Positions 1 through 11,236 of a DNA stretch of 64,000 nt are shown here, piece after piece (position 1 is the first letter of the stretch; every line of letters begins with the position of its first letter). The DNA is taken from contig WPDH01000004.1 in the NCBI GenBank assembly GCA_019137255.1, forward strand, positions 558,001 through 622,000. The letters are read 5' to 3'. Under the pieces are notes generated by a model. The model ran no database searches, was not told the origin of the DNA, and was given only the letters and a program-made list of their open reading frames with translations. The DNA comes from Corinectria fuckeliana. Lineage: Eukaryota; Ascomycota; Sordariomycetes; Hypocreales; Nectriaceae. The translations under genes and the position numbers were made by a program.

Positions 1-1
<1 letters not shown>

Positions 2-31
<30 letters not shown>
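2..31. repeat. (TG)15 dinucleotide microsatellite
   Basis: An uninterrupted TG/GT run begins at the second base of the window and passes into GAGAGA. Its true left end lies at or beyond the window border. Confidence 0.95.
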
Positions 32-33
<2 letters not shown>

Positions 34-863
34 AGACATCCTTCCCGTCTTCCCGTCGTCTTGTACAATGCAAACCGCTCTGCTCATCCCGTCTCTCTCG
101 CGGTACGTACTACCTATGTAGTAGTACCGTAACAACGATTGTACTATGTAATAAAGACCCAATTCCTCAATCCCGCACGGAGACGCTCATTAATTCCCCG
201 CCCAGGCCCTGGAACCTAGTCGGTCCCCTGGTCACCGTCCATTAGTACTTACTTAGTAAGGCCAGCCCAGCAGCTCCGTCGCACGAGAAGCGACCCGTGT
301 CCGTCTCAACTGTCGGCTCAGCTTGCTCGCACTAAAACGCGGATCCTTCCTGACCAGCCTTCTTCCCCCCCGAGAATCCCAGTCCTCCAAATAGGTAATC
401 AATCGACAGCCTCGTTACCACTTCATAGTATTACTGGTACTTGGTCTTCGCACCCAGCTCTTCGCTTCTCGCTACCTACTTAGGTACGTACTTCGTGCTG
501 GGCGGGCTGTGGATGCCGCTCGGTTGCAAGTGTAACCTAACCTCCAGTGTACTATACTGCGTACTTCGTATACTATGTGCGTGTAGCTTCGCCGTCGATG
601 CCAGCGGGTTCAAACGCTGACGACCTGCGACGCGCATCCATCACGCACACACACAGACCACAAACCACAGACCACAAACCACAGAACCAACCAACAACCA
701 TTCATCCATCCATCTGCATGCAGAGCCAGAAACCCCCCGAACGATGCACGCTCAGCCAAAACATCCCTGCCCGTCTACCGTCCTCATCCCTGACGACCAC
801 GCCCAACAGCCCCCTCACTCTTGAAACCCGCAGCTCTCATCACTCGCCCAAGCCCTCAAGGCA

Positions 864-865
<2 letters not shown>

Positions 866-902
<37 letters not shown>

Positions 903-924
903 NNGCCCCCCCCCCCCCCCCCCC
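866..924. repeat. Poly-C tract with two unresolved bases (NN at 903-904)
   Basis: C runs occupy 866-902 and 906-924, separated by NNG. The length is almost certainly not exact: homopolymers of this size are poorly resolved by sequencing, and the two N bases suggest a joined or collapsed assembly position. Open frames crossing it, which would encode proline runs, should not be trusted. Confidence 0.9.
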
Positions 925-2574
925 TCCTCGACTAGTCGGAAGTGGTCCAGACCATGCAGCTTGGCTATGCATCCTCGAGACATCCCAGAGAGAGGCCATA
1001 TGAACTACCAAGTGCGAAGTACATCAAATGTCCATCCTCGCATGGTGTGAGCATCTCAGTCCGGCAGCAGGCTATGATCGTCCTGCGCAGATAGCGTCCG
1101 CTGGACAAGATGACCGATCTCGAACATGGGCCAGGCCGCCCTGGTTGCATCCGCGCATCCGCACCACGTTTGCGTTTCGGTTGATAAAATACCTTGGCCT
1201 TGGCTGCATGCAGTCCAGTCCACGCCGCCGTGCCACTGTCTGCTTGGTCGTATTCGCCCAACGCAACCGCCCCGCGATGCTGCATCCTGGACGCTTAAGC
1301 TACTTGCCATGTACCTCGAGCAGGGCTCGCTTCGGAGTTTTAATCCCCCCTCCCTATTCGCTCCGTCAAACCTGACTCACGTCTGATGCTACAGTGCTCC
1401 GTACCTCGGGCGATTGATGCGGCACCTCTTCTGCCAAGAGCATGAAGCCAAAGACTGACTATAGCCATGGCACGACCTCGATAGCACGCAGCACGCAGCA
1501 CGGACACACGGTAGTCTAGACTGTTATTATGTTATTATGGGACGACTTGCACCGGCACAAACGGCTCGGGCCTCGGAGGCGCTGCCGAGGAAACTCAAAA
1601 AAACGATCGGCAGTGAGCAAATGCAACTCCGGCTTTTATTATTATAGATAAACCTCGACTTCAACTTCAAGTTGTTCAACTAACCACCCCCATCAGAAAG
1701 AGCAGCACCCCAACACCCCAGAACAAGAATACGCCCAAAGAGCCCAACATGGAGGGGAAGGGGGGGGAGGTTCTTTTTCTTTTACTCAAGGCAGGGCAGA
1801 TGCCACAGTGCAGTGGAGAATAGACGACCCCCTCTTGTGAAGGGAACAGTGGTACAGAGTCTGGTCGCGAGATGCGCAAAGATGGAGAGCAAAAGTTGCA
1901 CTCCTCCCTCCCCCCTTGCTAGCACTGCGCATCTGACACTGACAGAGTCACCGGCTGGATGCCCATGCTAAACCGGCGGATGCATGCATGCATGTCATTC
2001 TGGCTTCCCACTCGCACCGGCCAATCTGCTGCTACGTACAGGTAAGTAGGCAGATATTCAGGACCATGTCGCATCCACCAATCAATACATACATACACAT
2101 ACACACGTACCCCCTCCATGTTGAACCTTTTGTTGTCACATCACACACATCAAGCGCCCTTTTCTTCTTGCCCTTCCAGTTCCGAGCTATTACTACAAGT
2201 ATACACCTCCAACTTTGACTTTTAACTTCGCGTAGAGGGTCGAGAATCGTTCTTAGCTTCGTACGTGACAACTTCGAGACGCCCTTCTCAGCCCCATCAA
2301 CCACACCAACCAAGGCCACCTTCTATCCCCGTTCCGCAAATACAACGTACAGTCCATGTCAGTCCGTGTCGCAAATGCCCCAGCTTCAGAAGCACGTCTG
2401 CGGCACGGAACACATTCATCCATCCTCATCCCACAACCACACCCATCGCCGTCGGTCCCTGTCCAAACAATCAATCCTTCCTTCAGATTCATGTCGCTTA
2501 TTATGCATTCACGCCTGCTGTATCTCTCCCGTCGCAAGTCCACTCACGCAGAGCCATGCAGGGAAGCACAATCA

Positions 2575-2640
2575 CAGCCGCAGCCGCAACCGCAACCGCA
2601 ACCGCAACCGCAACCGCAACCGCAACCGCAACCGCAACGG
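2575..2640. repeat. CAACCG hexanucleotide tandem repeat
   Basis: Two CAGCCG units (2575-2586) precede eight exact CAACCG units (2587-2634) and a diverged CAACGG. Because the unit length is a multiple of three, all frames stay open across it, producing spurious Pro-Gln, Arg-Asn or Arg-Leu runs in overlapping ORFs on both strands. I see no gene that uses it. Confidence 0.95.
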
Positions 2641-3543
2641 AGACACCCTCGTCCTTGGGAACAGATCATCTGATTGAACTCTCTGGGAAGACCCTACAAA
2701 GCTGCATACCGTCCGTGCCACCTCGTCAGCAAGCAACTGACAACTCGCCCACCCAAGCACAAAACGCCACGAAATTCGCATTTGAGCCAGTAGTAACTCC
2801 TAGATGATCCGCACTAATAAGAAGTTTAAAAAGAAGCAAGAAACCGGCGCCGATGCTATGACGTAGCTAGGCCAAGGTGCTGTTAACGCGGTGAATGGTA
2901 GAAGTAGATCAGTTGGTGTCAACTGCCATGGAAAACAAAGGCTTCCATGGACGCCTTGTCCTTGCTGCCGCAACCCAAGTCGCGCCTTCAAAGACACTCT
3001 TGAATGAATGCTGCTGTTGCGTACGTGTGACGGCGTGTGCCCGTACCCTGCTCGTCCAAAACAAGTCCTTTCGTCCTTGCGTCTCAAATCATTCGAAGCC
3101 CAGTGCCCAATTCCATGCCCAGTCCTGGCCCCAACCCCAATTCCAGATCCAAGCTCTTGCAAGTCCCATCACCATGCTGCGCGTGGCCAGCTGCCAGAGT
3201 TGACCACATTCTCCTCCCTTCCCCCAAAATTCGACGAGCACGCATACAAAGAAAACGCTCCCCTGTGGCTTGCCAACCCATGCAGAGAAAAGAAAAAAAC
3301 CGTTTTCACCAAGCAATCGCTGGCCTCCCGCCCCTTGTTGAATGATCCAATTCTCTATCCCCTCAAAACTCCCAAGGGGGAACCAAACAATGCCTCCCAA
3401 TCAGCCGCATCCGTCCGTCTCCGTGATGATTATAGTCTAACGTCGTAACCGAAAAGTAGCCTGTTGAAACCATTTTGATCGCTGTCGCGGCACCCTCTCA
3501 CCAGCTGCTACCTCGTGCTTCCACGCACATCCAACCCTCCGTC

Positions 3544-5898
3544 TCAGCTCGACTCTTTCTTCAACTTTCGCTTCCCTCCAACTCTGCCATCCACGTGTTC
3601 GTCGTCGGGACTCCACTCTTCGGGATGAAAGTCTGGATTGCCGTAGTGTGCGCGATTCCAAACGCTATTTTTGAACGTGTTCGTCTTCACATTGAAGTGT
3701 GGTTCGATGCTGTTTTTACTCTCTTCGTACTCGAGCTGAACTTGACTGAACCGAATGTGGTAGCCGGGTGCTGTTTCGCGGCCGGGTACAAGTGCCGTCT
3801 GCGGCCCCAGACCAGATGTCGCGACCATGGCTGAGCTGGCCGACATGGGAGCCGGCGGGGATGGGGGCTGAGGTGATGCCATGATGGCCGGTGCCGGCTG
3901 GACTTGCGGGGTTGGAACCGACATCGCGTCGGGGAATTGTGACATCCACGGGCTCTGCTCCACGGATGCGGGCGTAAAAGGCTCGGCCGGGGATGTGGTG
4001 GGCGGAGGAACCGCGAGAGGGGCCATACCTCCCATAAACCCGGGGATCATGGACAGTGCACCAAAGTCACACGACGAGTACTCTCCAAGGTTCGTCTGTG
4101 TGCTCGAGATCGATGTGTCGTGGGAGAAGGAGTTGACCCGGTTGACCTGCATGGAGACCGGGCCAGCTGGGACCGGGGCCGGAATGCGGAGCGGAGCTGG
4201 CGGCGGCGCGACGTAAAGGATGTCGTAGTGGTCAGGTCGATAAAGAAGATAGATGATGGGGCCAATCTCCGCAGGGTCCTGGCCGTTAGCTTCCTCGGGA
4301 AAGCGGTATCGGTTGACCTGACTGCCAGGGCTTCGGTCGAGGTATGCAATCTCGAGGACGAAATCGCAGGGCTGGAGCAGCATTTGGGTGAGGGCGACAA
4401 TGCCCAAGTGCTCAATCTCACGGTCGACCAGTTCGATGCTCTGACTGCAGTAGCCCTGGATCCCTCCAGCCCCCTCTGGGAGGAAAGGGTCGTACGTGGC
4501 GGCGTTGGCCTTGAGGTACGTGGCGGCAACCAAGCGGAGGTAGTATATGATGGGGCCACCGACTGAGGCGTCGTTCCACCTCTCAACGAGCAGCATGTGT
4601 GCCATCTGGGGGTTTTCAATGTTCTGGGCGATTTCGCGCAGCAACCCAAACATCTCGTCGGCCCAATCTTCAAAGTATGAGTAGCCGCCGACAGACGTTA
4701 TCATCTGGCCAAAGCTGATCAACCGGGCGACCTCGCCCTCGACCTTGCCCTGGTCGCCTGATTCGATAAGCTTTTCAAAGTAGGAAAATCCAATTGCTGC
4801 GGAGGTAAGGTGAAACCGTTAGCCAAGATCCGACAGGTCACATGAAGCAGGGAGGGTCCCGAGACAAGAGCGGGAAAGCCGGACAAAGCAATGTGCTGCT
4901 AGAGAGCGGAGTCTGATTGGGAGGGGAATGTGCAGCCTCGGCATCTCGCACTGTCTGAACCGCTTCTCTGGAATCACGAACTGTGGAATGTGCGGGTTGA
5001 CTCACCTCGCCAGCCACAGTTGCCGTCGCCCTGGATAGGTCTATAGTGGGAGTAGGCCTGGGGAAGAGCCTGTACGAGTCACCTCGCGTCAGTACTATGT
5101 CCTTGGCTAGAGTCTATTGGCGGAGAGGACACGGACAATGGTTTTCTCGACGTAGATGTGATCTGCCTTGGCATACTCGCTGGTGATGGCTTCGCTGGAT
5201 GCTTTGCTGCCGACAAAAGGGCCCTGCGGAATCGGAGGGTCAGCACTTCTGCAGCAGAGGGGCAGAGAAGACGACGGGCTCCAGGAACGAGAGCGATTGC
5301 GACTTGCCTTGAGGACGGCCTGGTAGTCTTTGGCAGCGGCCTGCTGAGCGGCTATGCCGTGCTGGCCCTCCTGATCCTCCATCTTGGGGACGACGATGTT
5401 GGGAGGGTAGGATTGCTGCGGCGCTTGGCGCGGTTGGTGGTGTTGATTTTGGAGCTGGTGGTGCTGGCTGTGCTGGAGGTTCACCTGCTGTAACTGGTGC
5501 TGGAATTGCGGCTGGTGCTGGAACTGCGGCTGGTGCTGGTGCTGGCGCTGGAACTGCGGCTGGTGATGTTGGTGGTGGTGTGTTTGAAGGTCGTGATTCG
5601 TCGGGGTGAGCGGTGGTGGCGAAGCTGTCGAAATTGTCGAAGCGGTCGAAGGCGCAAACGGGGACGGCGCCGCAGGCGATAATGAGGGCTGCTGGTGGTG
5701 TGGCAGGTGAGGATGCTGGTGTGATGGTGCAGAGGCGTGTTGTCGTGGTTGCAAGTTGCTATAGAGGGGTTCCGTGGGCGCACCAGCTCCTCCACCTCCG
5801 CCTGAGACGGGAAATTGACTGCCAAAGCCCGGATCGGGGGCTAGGCCATATGACGTGAAGCAGGAGGAGGCGAAGGGAGTGGGTTGAGGCTGGAACAT
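3544..5898 (-). CDS. Otubain-type (peptidase C65) deubiquitinating cysteine protease
   Basis: Four exons fit one frame: 5898-5308, 5223-5137, 5069-5006 and 4796-3544, giving 664 residues. The OTU catalytic core is clear: GDGNCGWR (about residues 240-247) supplies the family's catalytic Asp and Cys, and RPDHYDILY (about 422-430) supplies the His. These enzymes cleave ubiquitin chains, Lys48-type in characterised otubains. The first 170 residues are a Gln/His/Pro-rich low-complexity arm, and about 230 residues follow the His, ending in a basic tail (GGKRKLKKE), so the protein is far longer than animal OTUB1 (about 270). The first intron, 5307-5224, has a GC donor (AAG|GCAAGT); it is 84 nt without an in-frame stop, so an unspliced form would also be translatable. 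The third intron is 209 nt, long for this window. The leader is strongly CT-rich on the sense strand. Family assignment is secure; exact N-terminus is by first ATG. Confidence 0.92.
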
Positions 5899-6500
5899 GC
5901 GAGCGTTTTGCGGGGAGAGGGGAGAGGGGAGAGGGGAGGCGAATAGAAGGGTACAAGGAGGGGAGGGTGGGAGAGAGAGAGGGAGAGAGGGAGGAATGAG
6001 GTGCGATGGCGAATGGAAAGAGAAGGAGACGGTGAAAGATAGAAGATAGAGAGAGAGGCAGCGAGTGAAAGGAGCAGGACGAGGCCTGAAGAAGAAGGAA
6101 GAGTGACGAGAGTGAGCCCAGTGAGCTGGGACCTAACAAGTTGCGAGTTTACGAATAGAGACGTCGCCGCTGCTTCTTGCTGCTGCTTGGGGGCGTGGGT
6201 TTTAGGTAGATGGACGGGAGCGATATACTTCGTAAGGCCCCGTCAATGCCAATGCTGAAGGCCCCCGGCACAGGCCCCGTTCGAACCCGTTCAAGCCCTG
6301 TCCTGTTCTGCCGAGCCCTGTCGACCGCTGGTGGATCGATCAGTGGGATGCTGGCGGGACGCCTGCGAGATGCTTGCGAGATGCTACCTGGGTTGCGAGC
6401 TGCTCGCCGCGCTGGGCGCTGGTGAGGGGCGCTGTAAGTAACAGCAGTGCCCAAGTGCCCAAGTGCACTACGGTACCTGGGTAGGCAGGGTCGAGATCCC

Positions 6501-6591
6501 AGCGGACGGACAGCGGGTGAAGTGGTCTAGCGGAGTGCCCTGGCTAGCGGGTTCTCTAGCGGGTAATCCCAGCGGGTAAACCAGCAGCGGG
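6501..6591. repeat. Cluster of seven AGCGG motifs
   Basis: AGCGG starts at 6501, 6512, 6529, 6546, 6558, 6571 and 6586, several within the longer form CTAGCGGGT or CAGCGGGTAA. Spacing is 10-17 bp, roughly a helical turn or a little more. The arrangement looks like a multi-site binding cluster or a decayed minisatellite. The nearest gene start is the otubain ATG about 600 bp away. Confidence 0.6.
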
Positions 6592-7108
6592 CGCAGCCTG
6601 CAATGGACGGTGGAGATGGGGCTGGCGACCTACTCCGTAATTCGTAGCCTTTCCCAAGCTTCGGGTTTTGCGCGGAGCAAGATGTCGCTGCTGCCACGGA
6701 GGGAGGAGACGGAGGGGGAGACAGGGACACGGACACGGACACGGACACGGAGAGCAGATGGCCGGTGGCAGATGGTGGCGGCGGCCAGGCCAGACAGCAC
6801 AGGGGGCGCTAATCGCCGTGCTAATGAGATCCAAGGCCCGAGGTGCGCGGCTAGCACGGCCACGAGGGGTGGCACAGAGCAGAGTGGAACGTCGCACAGC
6901 GCGCGTTGGGCCAGTCGACTGCGGTTGCGATTCGCGATGACGATAGAAATAAGCCGCGACCTGGCACGTCCAGCTTCCAAGTTATCGTGTGGCACCCTGC
7001 AGTCCGCTGCACGCTTGGGGAACAGAAAAGGCGCGGGTGCACGGCAGAATGCGGTTGAAGAGTGGCACGTCCGTCGCAGTGTCCAAGGTGGTCAGTTAGG
7101 TTCAGTGA

Positions 7109-7199
7109 CCACTCGAGTCCACTTGAGTCCACTTGAGTGAGGTATGTAGGTATGTAGGTTGAGTCCAGCGGACCACTCAAGACAACTCTCCACTTGAGT
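7109..7199. repeat. CCACTTGAGT repeats, direct and inverted
   Basis: CCACTCGAGT (7109-7118) is followed by two exact CCACTTGAGT units (7119-7138); an inverted copy (CCACTCAAG, 7173-7181) and another direct copy (7190-7199) follow after a TATGTAGG duplication. The core CACTTG is an E-box (CANNTG) form. No gene start is nearby. Confidence 0.65.
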
Positions 7200-8930
7200 G
7201 CCGGTATAGGAGCTTGGTTGCGCAGTAGCCAAGACCAAAGACCAAGGCCAGTCAAGTTGAGAGGGCCAACGAACAACGACGATCTCCCGCTGACAGCGCG
7301 CTGCAACTCGATTTCGATTCGATCGGCGTATGTGCGTAATTTCTGGCAGAACCGACTGCGTGGCGGCGGTTCCGGAGCGCAATTGGGTTGGCGCTCGCAC
7401 GACGGCTCCAGTTGTCCAGGCACGTCGAGCAGGTTGGTGGACGATGGCGCTGACAATGTGGTGGAGACCGAGGGTTCGAGTTGGGGGTCCTGGGCAAGGC
7501 GGAGAAGCAAGGCGGAGAAGCAAGGAGAGAACGGGAGTCGGTAGGGGAAAACAAGGAAAGCGAATGGTGTTGTGAGGCAACTATGATGAAGAGTGAGGCG
7601 CAAGAGTAGGTAATGTGCGTGGGGGAAAGCGAGGTTCGGTCGTGAGCTAATGGCTGGCGGATGGGGACAGAGTCGAATGACACGACGAGAATGGCATTTA
7701 CGGGCGTCGAGGTAGGCGCTGTAAAAAGTTATTTGCGGCCTGATGGGAGAGGGATGAGACGACACGACGGCAAGTGCGGGAAAGAGGACGGGAGTGAAAA
7801 GAGACAAAGACAACGGCAACGGCAACGGCAACGACTGGCAAAAGCAACGGACTCTGTAAGCCGGAACTTTGCAACGTGGTCGGCAGCGCGAGGGGATGAA
7901 CCGAAACTCTCTTCAGTGGTCAGACTAATCTCCTTCAGTCTAGAGGTCAGTCTATAGGTCTAGACGTCACCGTATCTGTATGCTGAGTTCCCGCAACGAC
8001 GAGTGGAACGTGTGAGCTGAAAGAGGCGTCGTCTGCTGTGTGTGTGCGATCTTCCCGTCAAGAATGGGGCGTTATCGCGGCGCGTGCTGTGTGGATAGGT
8101 TGCGTGGGTCTTCCTATTGCCTAGGCTGTGACGCGTTTTTGATGGCTCTCTTCCTTGGCCGTAGAGTCCTAGGATTGGTCCTGCTTGCCGTGCCACTAGA
8201 TGAGCTTTCTTTCAACCCCTGCCAGGTTGTATATCCGCTCAAGGATCTGGAGTTGCCAACTTCAAAGTTGCCTTGTCCCCAAACACGGATGCTTCCGCCG
8301 GGGTAATCTAGTAGATGGACGTGCGCGCGTGGTGTGCGTGCCTCGGTATGCGGGCCAAGGTTGTGGGCGTGGGTAAATGGATTGCCACAGATGGTCCCTT
8401 TTGGTCCAAGACAAGCACGAGAGGTGGCTTGCCAAGCAAGGTACCGGCGATGCACAGAAAGAACCGGGGGAAGGTTGATGAGCACAGCCGAGACAACAGC
8501 CCACCGATAGAATAGACCCCGATGAGGGCAAGGCCCAAGCTGAGGGAAGGATGGCGTGGAACAGAGATGGAGATGGGAAGTGGGGAGATGTGCTAGTGCT
8601 TGGTGAAGAATCGGTGGTGATCTTAACGGACGACGCGGGTGCACTGGGGGTTGGGGGGTGGCCTGGTCGGAGACGATGCACCGGGGCACTACTATGTTCG
8701 CAGAGACCCCGGACTATGAGACCAAGTCAACGACAAGGCCGAGCAAATTAATTGCAAAGCTTATTAGTGGTTGCCAATGCAGACTTGCAAGGGATGTTGG
8801 AGAAGCAGAGCGGGCCGAAGCAGCGGGAAGAAACGAATAGGTAATCAGGGTGAGAGGAACTTGGAGGCCTGAACACACACGTTCCGTCAGGGATTGGGAG
8901 GAGGCGGGTCTCGCTCGTGTGGCGTCTTTC

Positions 8931-8950
8931 GTCTCGTCTCGTCTCGTCTC
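8931..8950. repeat. (GTCTC)4 pentanucleotide repeat
   Basis: Four exact GTCTC units are followed by GTCCC. Short simple repeat with no gene association. Confidence 0.9.
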
Positions 8951-8970
8951 GTCCCGGCTGGGTCGACGAT

Positions 8971-9012
8971 GGCGGTCCCTTTGACGGTCCTGGCGGTCCC
9001 TTTGATGGTCCT
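8971..9012. repeat. 21-bp tandem duplication
   Basis: Two adjacent 21-bp units (8971-8991 and 8992-9012) begin GGCGGTCCCTTTGA and differ by one base (ACGG versus ATGG). The near-identity points to a recent tandem duplication. Confidence 0.9.
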
Positions 9013-11188
9013 AGTGATCGCCCTGGTTTTAATTCCGGGACTAATGTGTAGGGCGTGAAGTGGGAGACTGCGATGCAGAATCCACGTGGGGGCGGGCCTC
9101 GGTCAGGGGGGGTTCCTTGAACGGAGGGCAGTCCTTGATGGCGAGATTCCGAGATGGGTTTCAGCAAGCAAGCAAGGCGAGCGAGAGGGCCCCGGAGCAA
9201 GAGAAACGGAGAGCGAGTCTAGGGTCTCCGGAAATGTCTCCGTTGCGAAGTGACGTAAGTAGAGAGAAATGTCGGTGGGTTCCCTGGTGTTTGGGCAACA
9301 AATGTAATTGGTAATAGGCGGTCGGTGGCTGCGGTCGGTGGTGGTGCCGGCGCGAGAGAGGGATTGATGATAATAGCAGAGCGGTGATTCGCTCCTTTCC
9401 CCCCCTTCTTCTTCCCCTTGCCTGCTGCTGAATGCAACGCCCAAAAGCACGGGCACAAGCTGCAGTTGACAGACAGACAGAAGACAGGCGCAGGCACAGG
9501 CACAGCTGCGGCCAAGGGGCACAGGCAGCGACAACCTCAGGCACGGGAGACGGTGAAAGACGGGAAAGGCTGGTACTAGTAGGGTAGCAGCCCAAGGTAC
9601 TAAGCGTGGGTGGAGTAGGTAGCTAAAGTGAAGTGGAAGGGGGGCACTGCAGGTTGGAAGGAGAATATATAGAGGCACAACGAGAGATCAAATCAATGGC
9701 GAAAGCGTGGCAGGCGAGCAGACGGCCGTGGACAGTCCCCCCCCCCCCGAGCAGCTTTGGTATGTATGTTCCGAGCTTCTGCTCCTGAGAGATGAATCGA
9801 ATTTGCCCTTCGTCAACATGGTCCGTGGTGAGACCCGGGAGAGAGCACCGTGAGACGGGACCTCGCGAAGCGGAAGACGGGACGGGACGGCGGTGCCCAT
9901 GGACAGCGGGAGCCAAAAGTGCTACTAGTAGCACGGGCAGAGAGACAAATGGACGGACGACCCAGAATATCATCCACTTACTAGATACTACTCCCTTAGA
10001 TAGCCAGCTCATCTCATCTCTCCTCGCGGCTTCCCCCGCCCGTCATGGTGCTATACCGCCACATATCTTAGTCCAAAGTTTGTCGCTGTGCGGGATACGG
10101 TAGATCTACAGAAACTCCGGTTCGGCACATGTGGTTCGGCATCCGCAACTGCATTGCTCAGGTGGGGGTGCCAATGAATGAATGGAGCTGTTGGGTACCA
10201 GTCACTCTTTTAGGGTTTCTTTGCTTTTTCCCCCTTGATTGCCTGCGTGGTTAATAAATGGACTCGCACTCTCTCACACGCCTGGGGCTTCACGCTCACT
10301 GACACGCATCGACGTCCGCTTCATCATACACCTGCATCGACCTGTAGTAGTTGACAGTTTGTACACGTACGAGCAAAGTAGCACGCTAGATCTAGACACC
10401 TCACATGACATTTACAGTAATTAGTTCTCACCTCACCTCGCCGGTCAACGTCATTCCCACCCAGCCAACCCCCCCCATTCCACAGCATCGCCATCGACCA
10501 CACGAGACTAATACGCCCGCTAAAACCAGCTAATGACAACATCTCACTCCCCGGATCGGCACCCTCGGGACGGCTGCAAAAGAAAGACCCAACCTTACTG
10601 TACTTTTACTCCGTACAAACTGTCTAGACCTCTTCTCTCCGTTCTCGCCCCATCTCAAGTAAACCCCCATGCCCATGCCGTGCTAAACTAGTTATTCGTG
10701 TATTTCATCGCGGACCACTCCACCACTCGCCCGCTCGCTCTTTTTTTTTCTACTCCCTGTTCCCTTTGCATTCTTTGCTTTTAACCTCACCACTACCGGC
10801 ATCACTAGTGGCTTGTGGCTTGCGGCGGACACGCGCCGACTAATTACTGCAGAAGGCGGCGGCGGCGGCGGTTACGGCTTTGCTTAAACACGGACGGAGC
10901 TCCACCTCCTCCCTCTCTCTCTGTTTGCTTGCTTGCCCTTCAAAACCACGCATCGTTGATGGAACGGTTAGACTTTCCACCAAGTTCCAGTTCTAGTTCC
11001 GCCTCCGCCTTGCGCCACGCCGGGAAATCTAGGCGACGGGCGTGGGGATGAAGGCTTGATTTGAGCCCGCCTCGCGTCCACGCTGCCAGCTCCTTTTTGG
11101 CTCCCGGCCGTCCGCCGTTCCGTGCACCCACCCGTCAGATCCCGCGCCGTCCGTTTCGTGGTCTGGTGGCCTGAGGCCGTGGTCTTGA

Positions 11189-11236
11189 GTCCTTCTACGT
11201 GTTCGTCCTTCTACGTGTTCGTCCTTCTACGTGTTC
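11189..11236. repeat. 16-bp minisatellite, three exact copies
   Basis: The unit GTCCTTCTACGTGTTC occurs three times head to tail with no mismatch at 11189-11204, 11205-11220 and 11221-11236, and a partial fourth continues as GTAC. Each unit carries TACGTG, close to an E-box or bZIP half site. Confidence 0.95.

Larger units (their letters stand above)
1..3543. other. Gene-free left edge, 3.5 kb
   Basis: I find no convincing coding gene here. Open frames are short, mutually overlapping on both strands and lack recognisable domains. The stretch holds a TG microsatellite at the extreme left, a duplicated 14-bp CA-rich unit at 657-684, a long C-tract with two unresolved bases, and a CAACCG hexamer array, each listed separately. 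A copy of the recurrent 9-mer TACTTCGTA lies at 562-570. The right part is the downstream flank of the otubain gene, whose stop is at 3544. Confidence 0.6.

Noticed and set aside
6851..7831. 326-codon minus-strand frame in the gene desert
   Set aside because: No ATG at its start (begins within a CCGTTG repeat), Leu/Ser/Pro-rich from pyrimidine-rich DNA, no domain.
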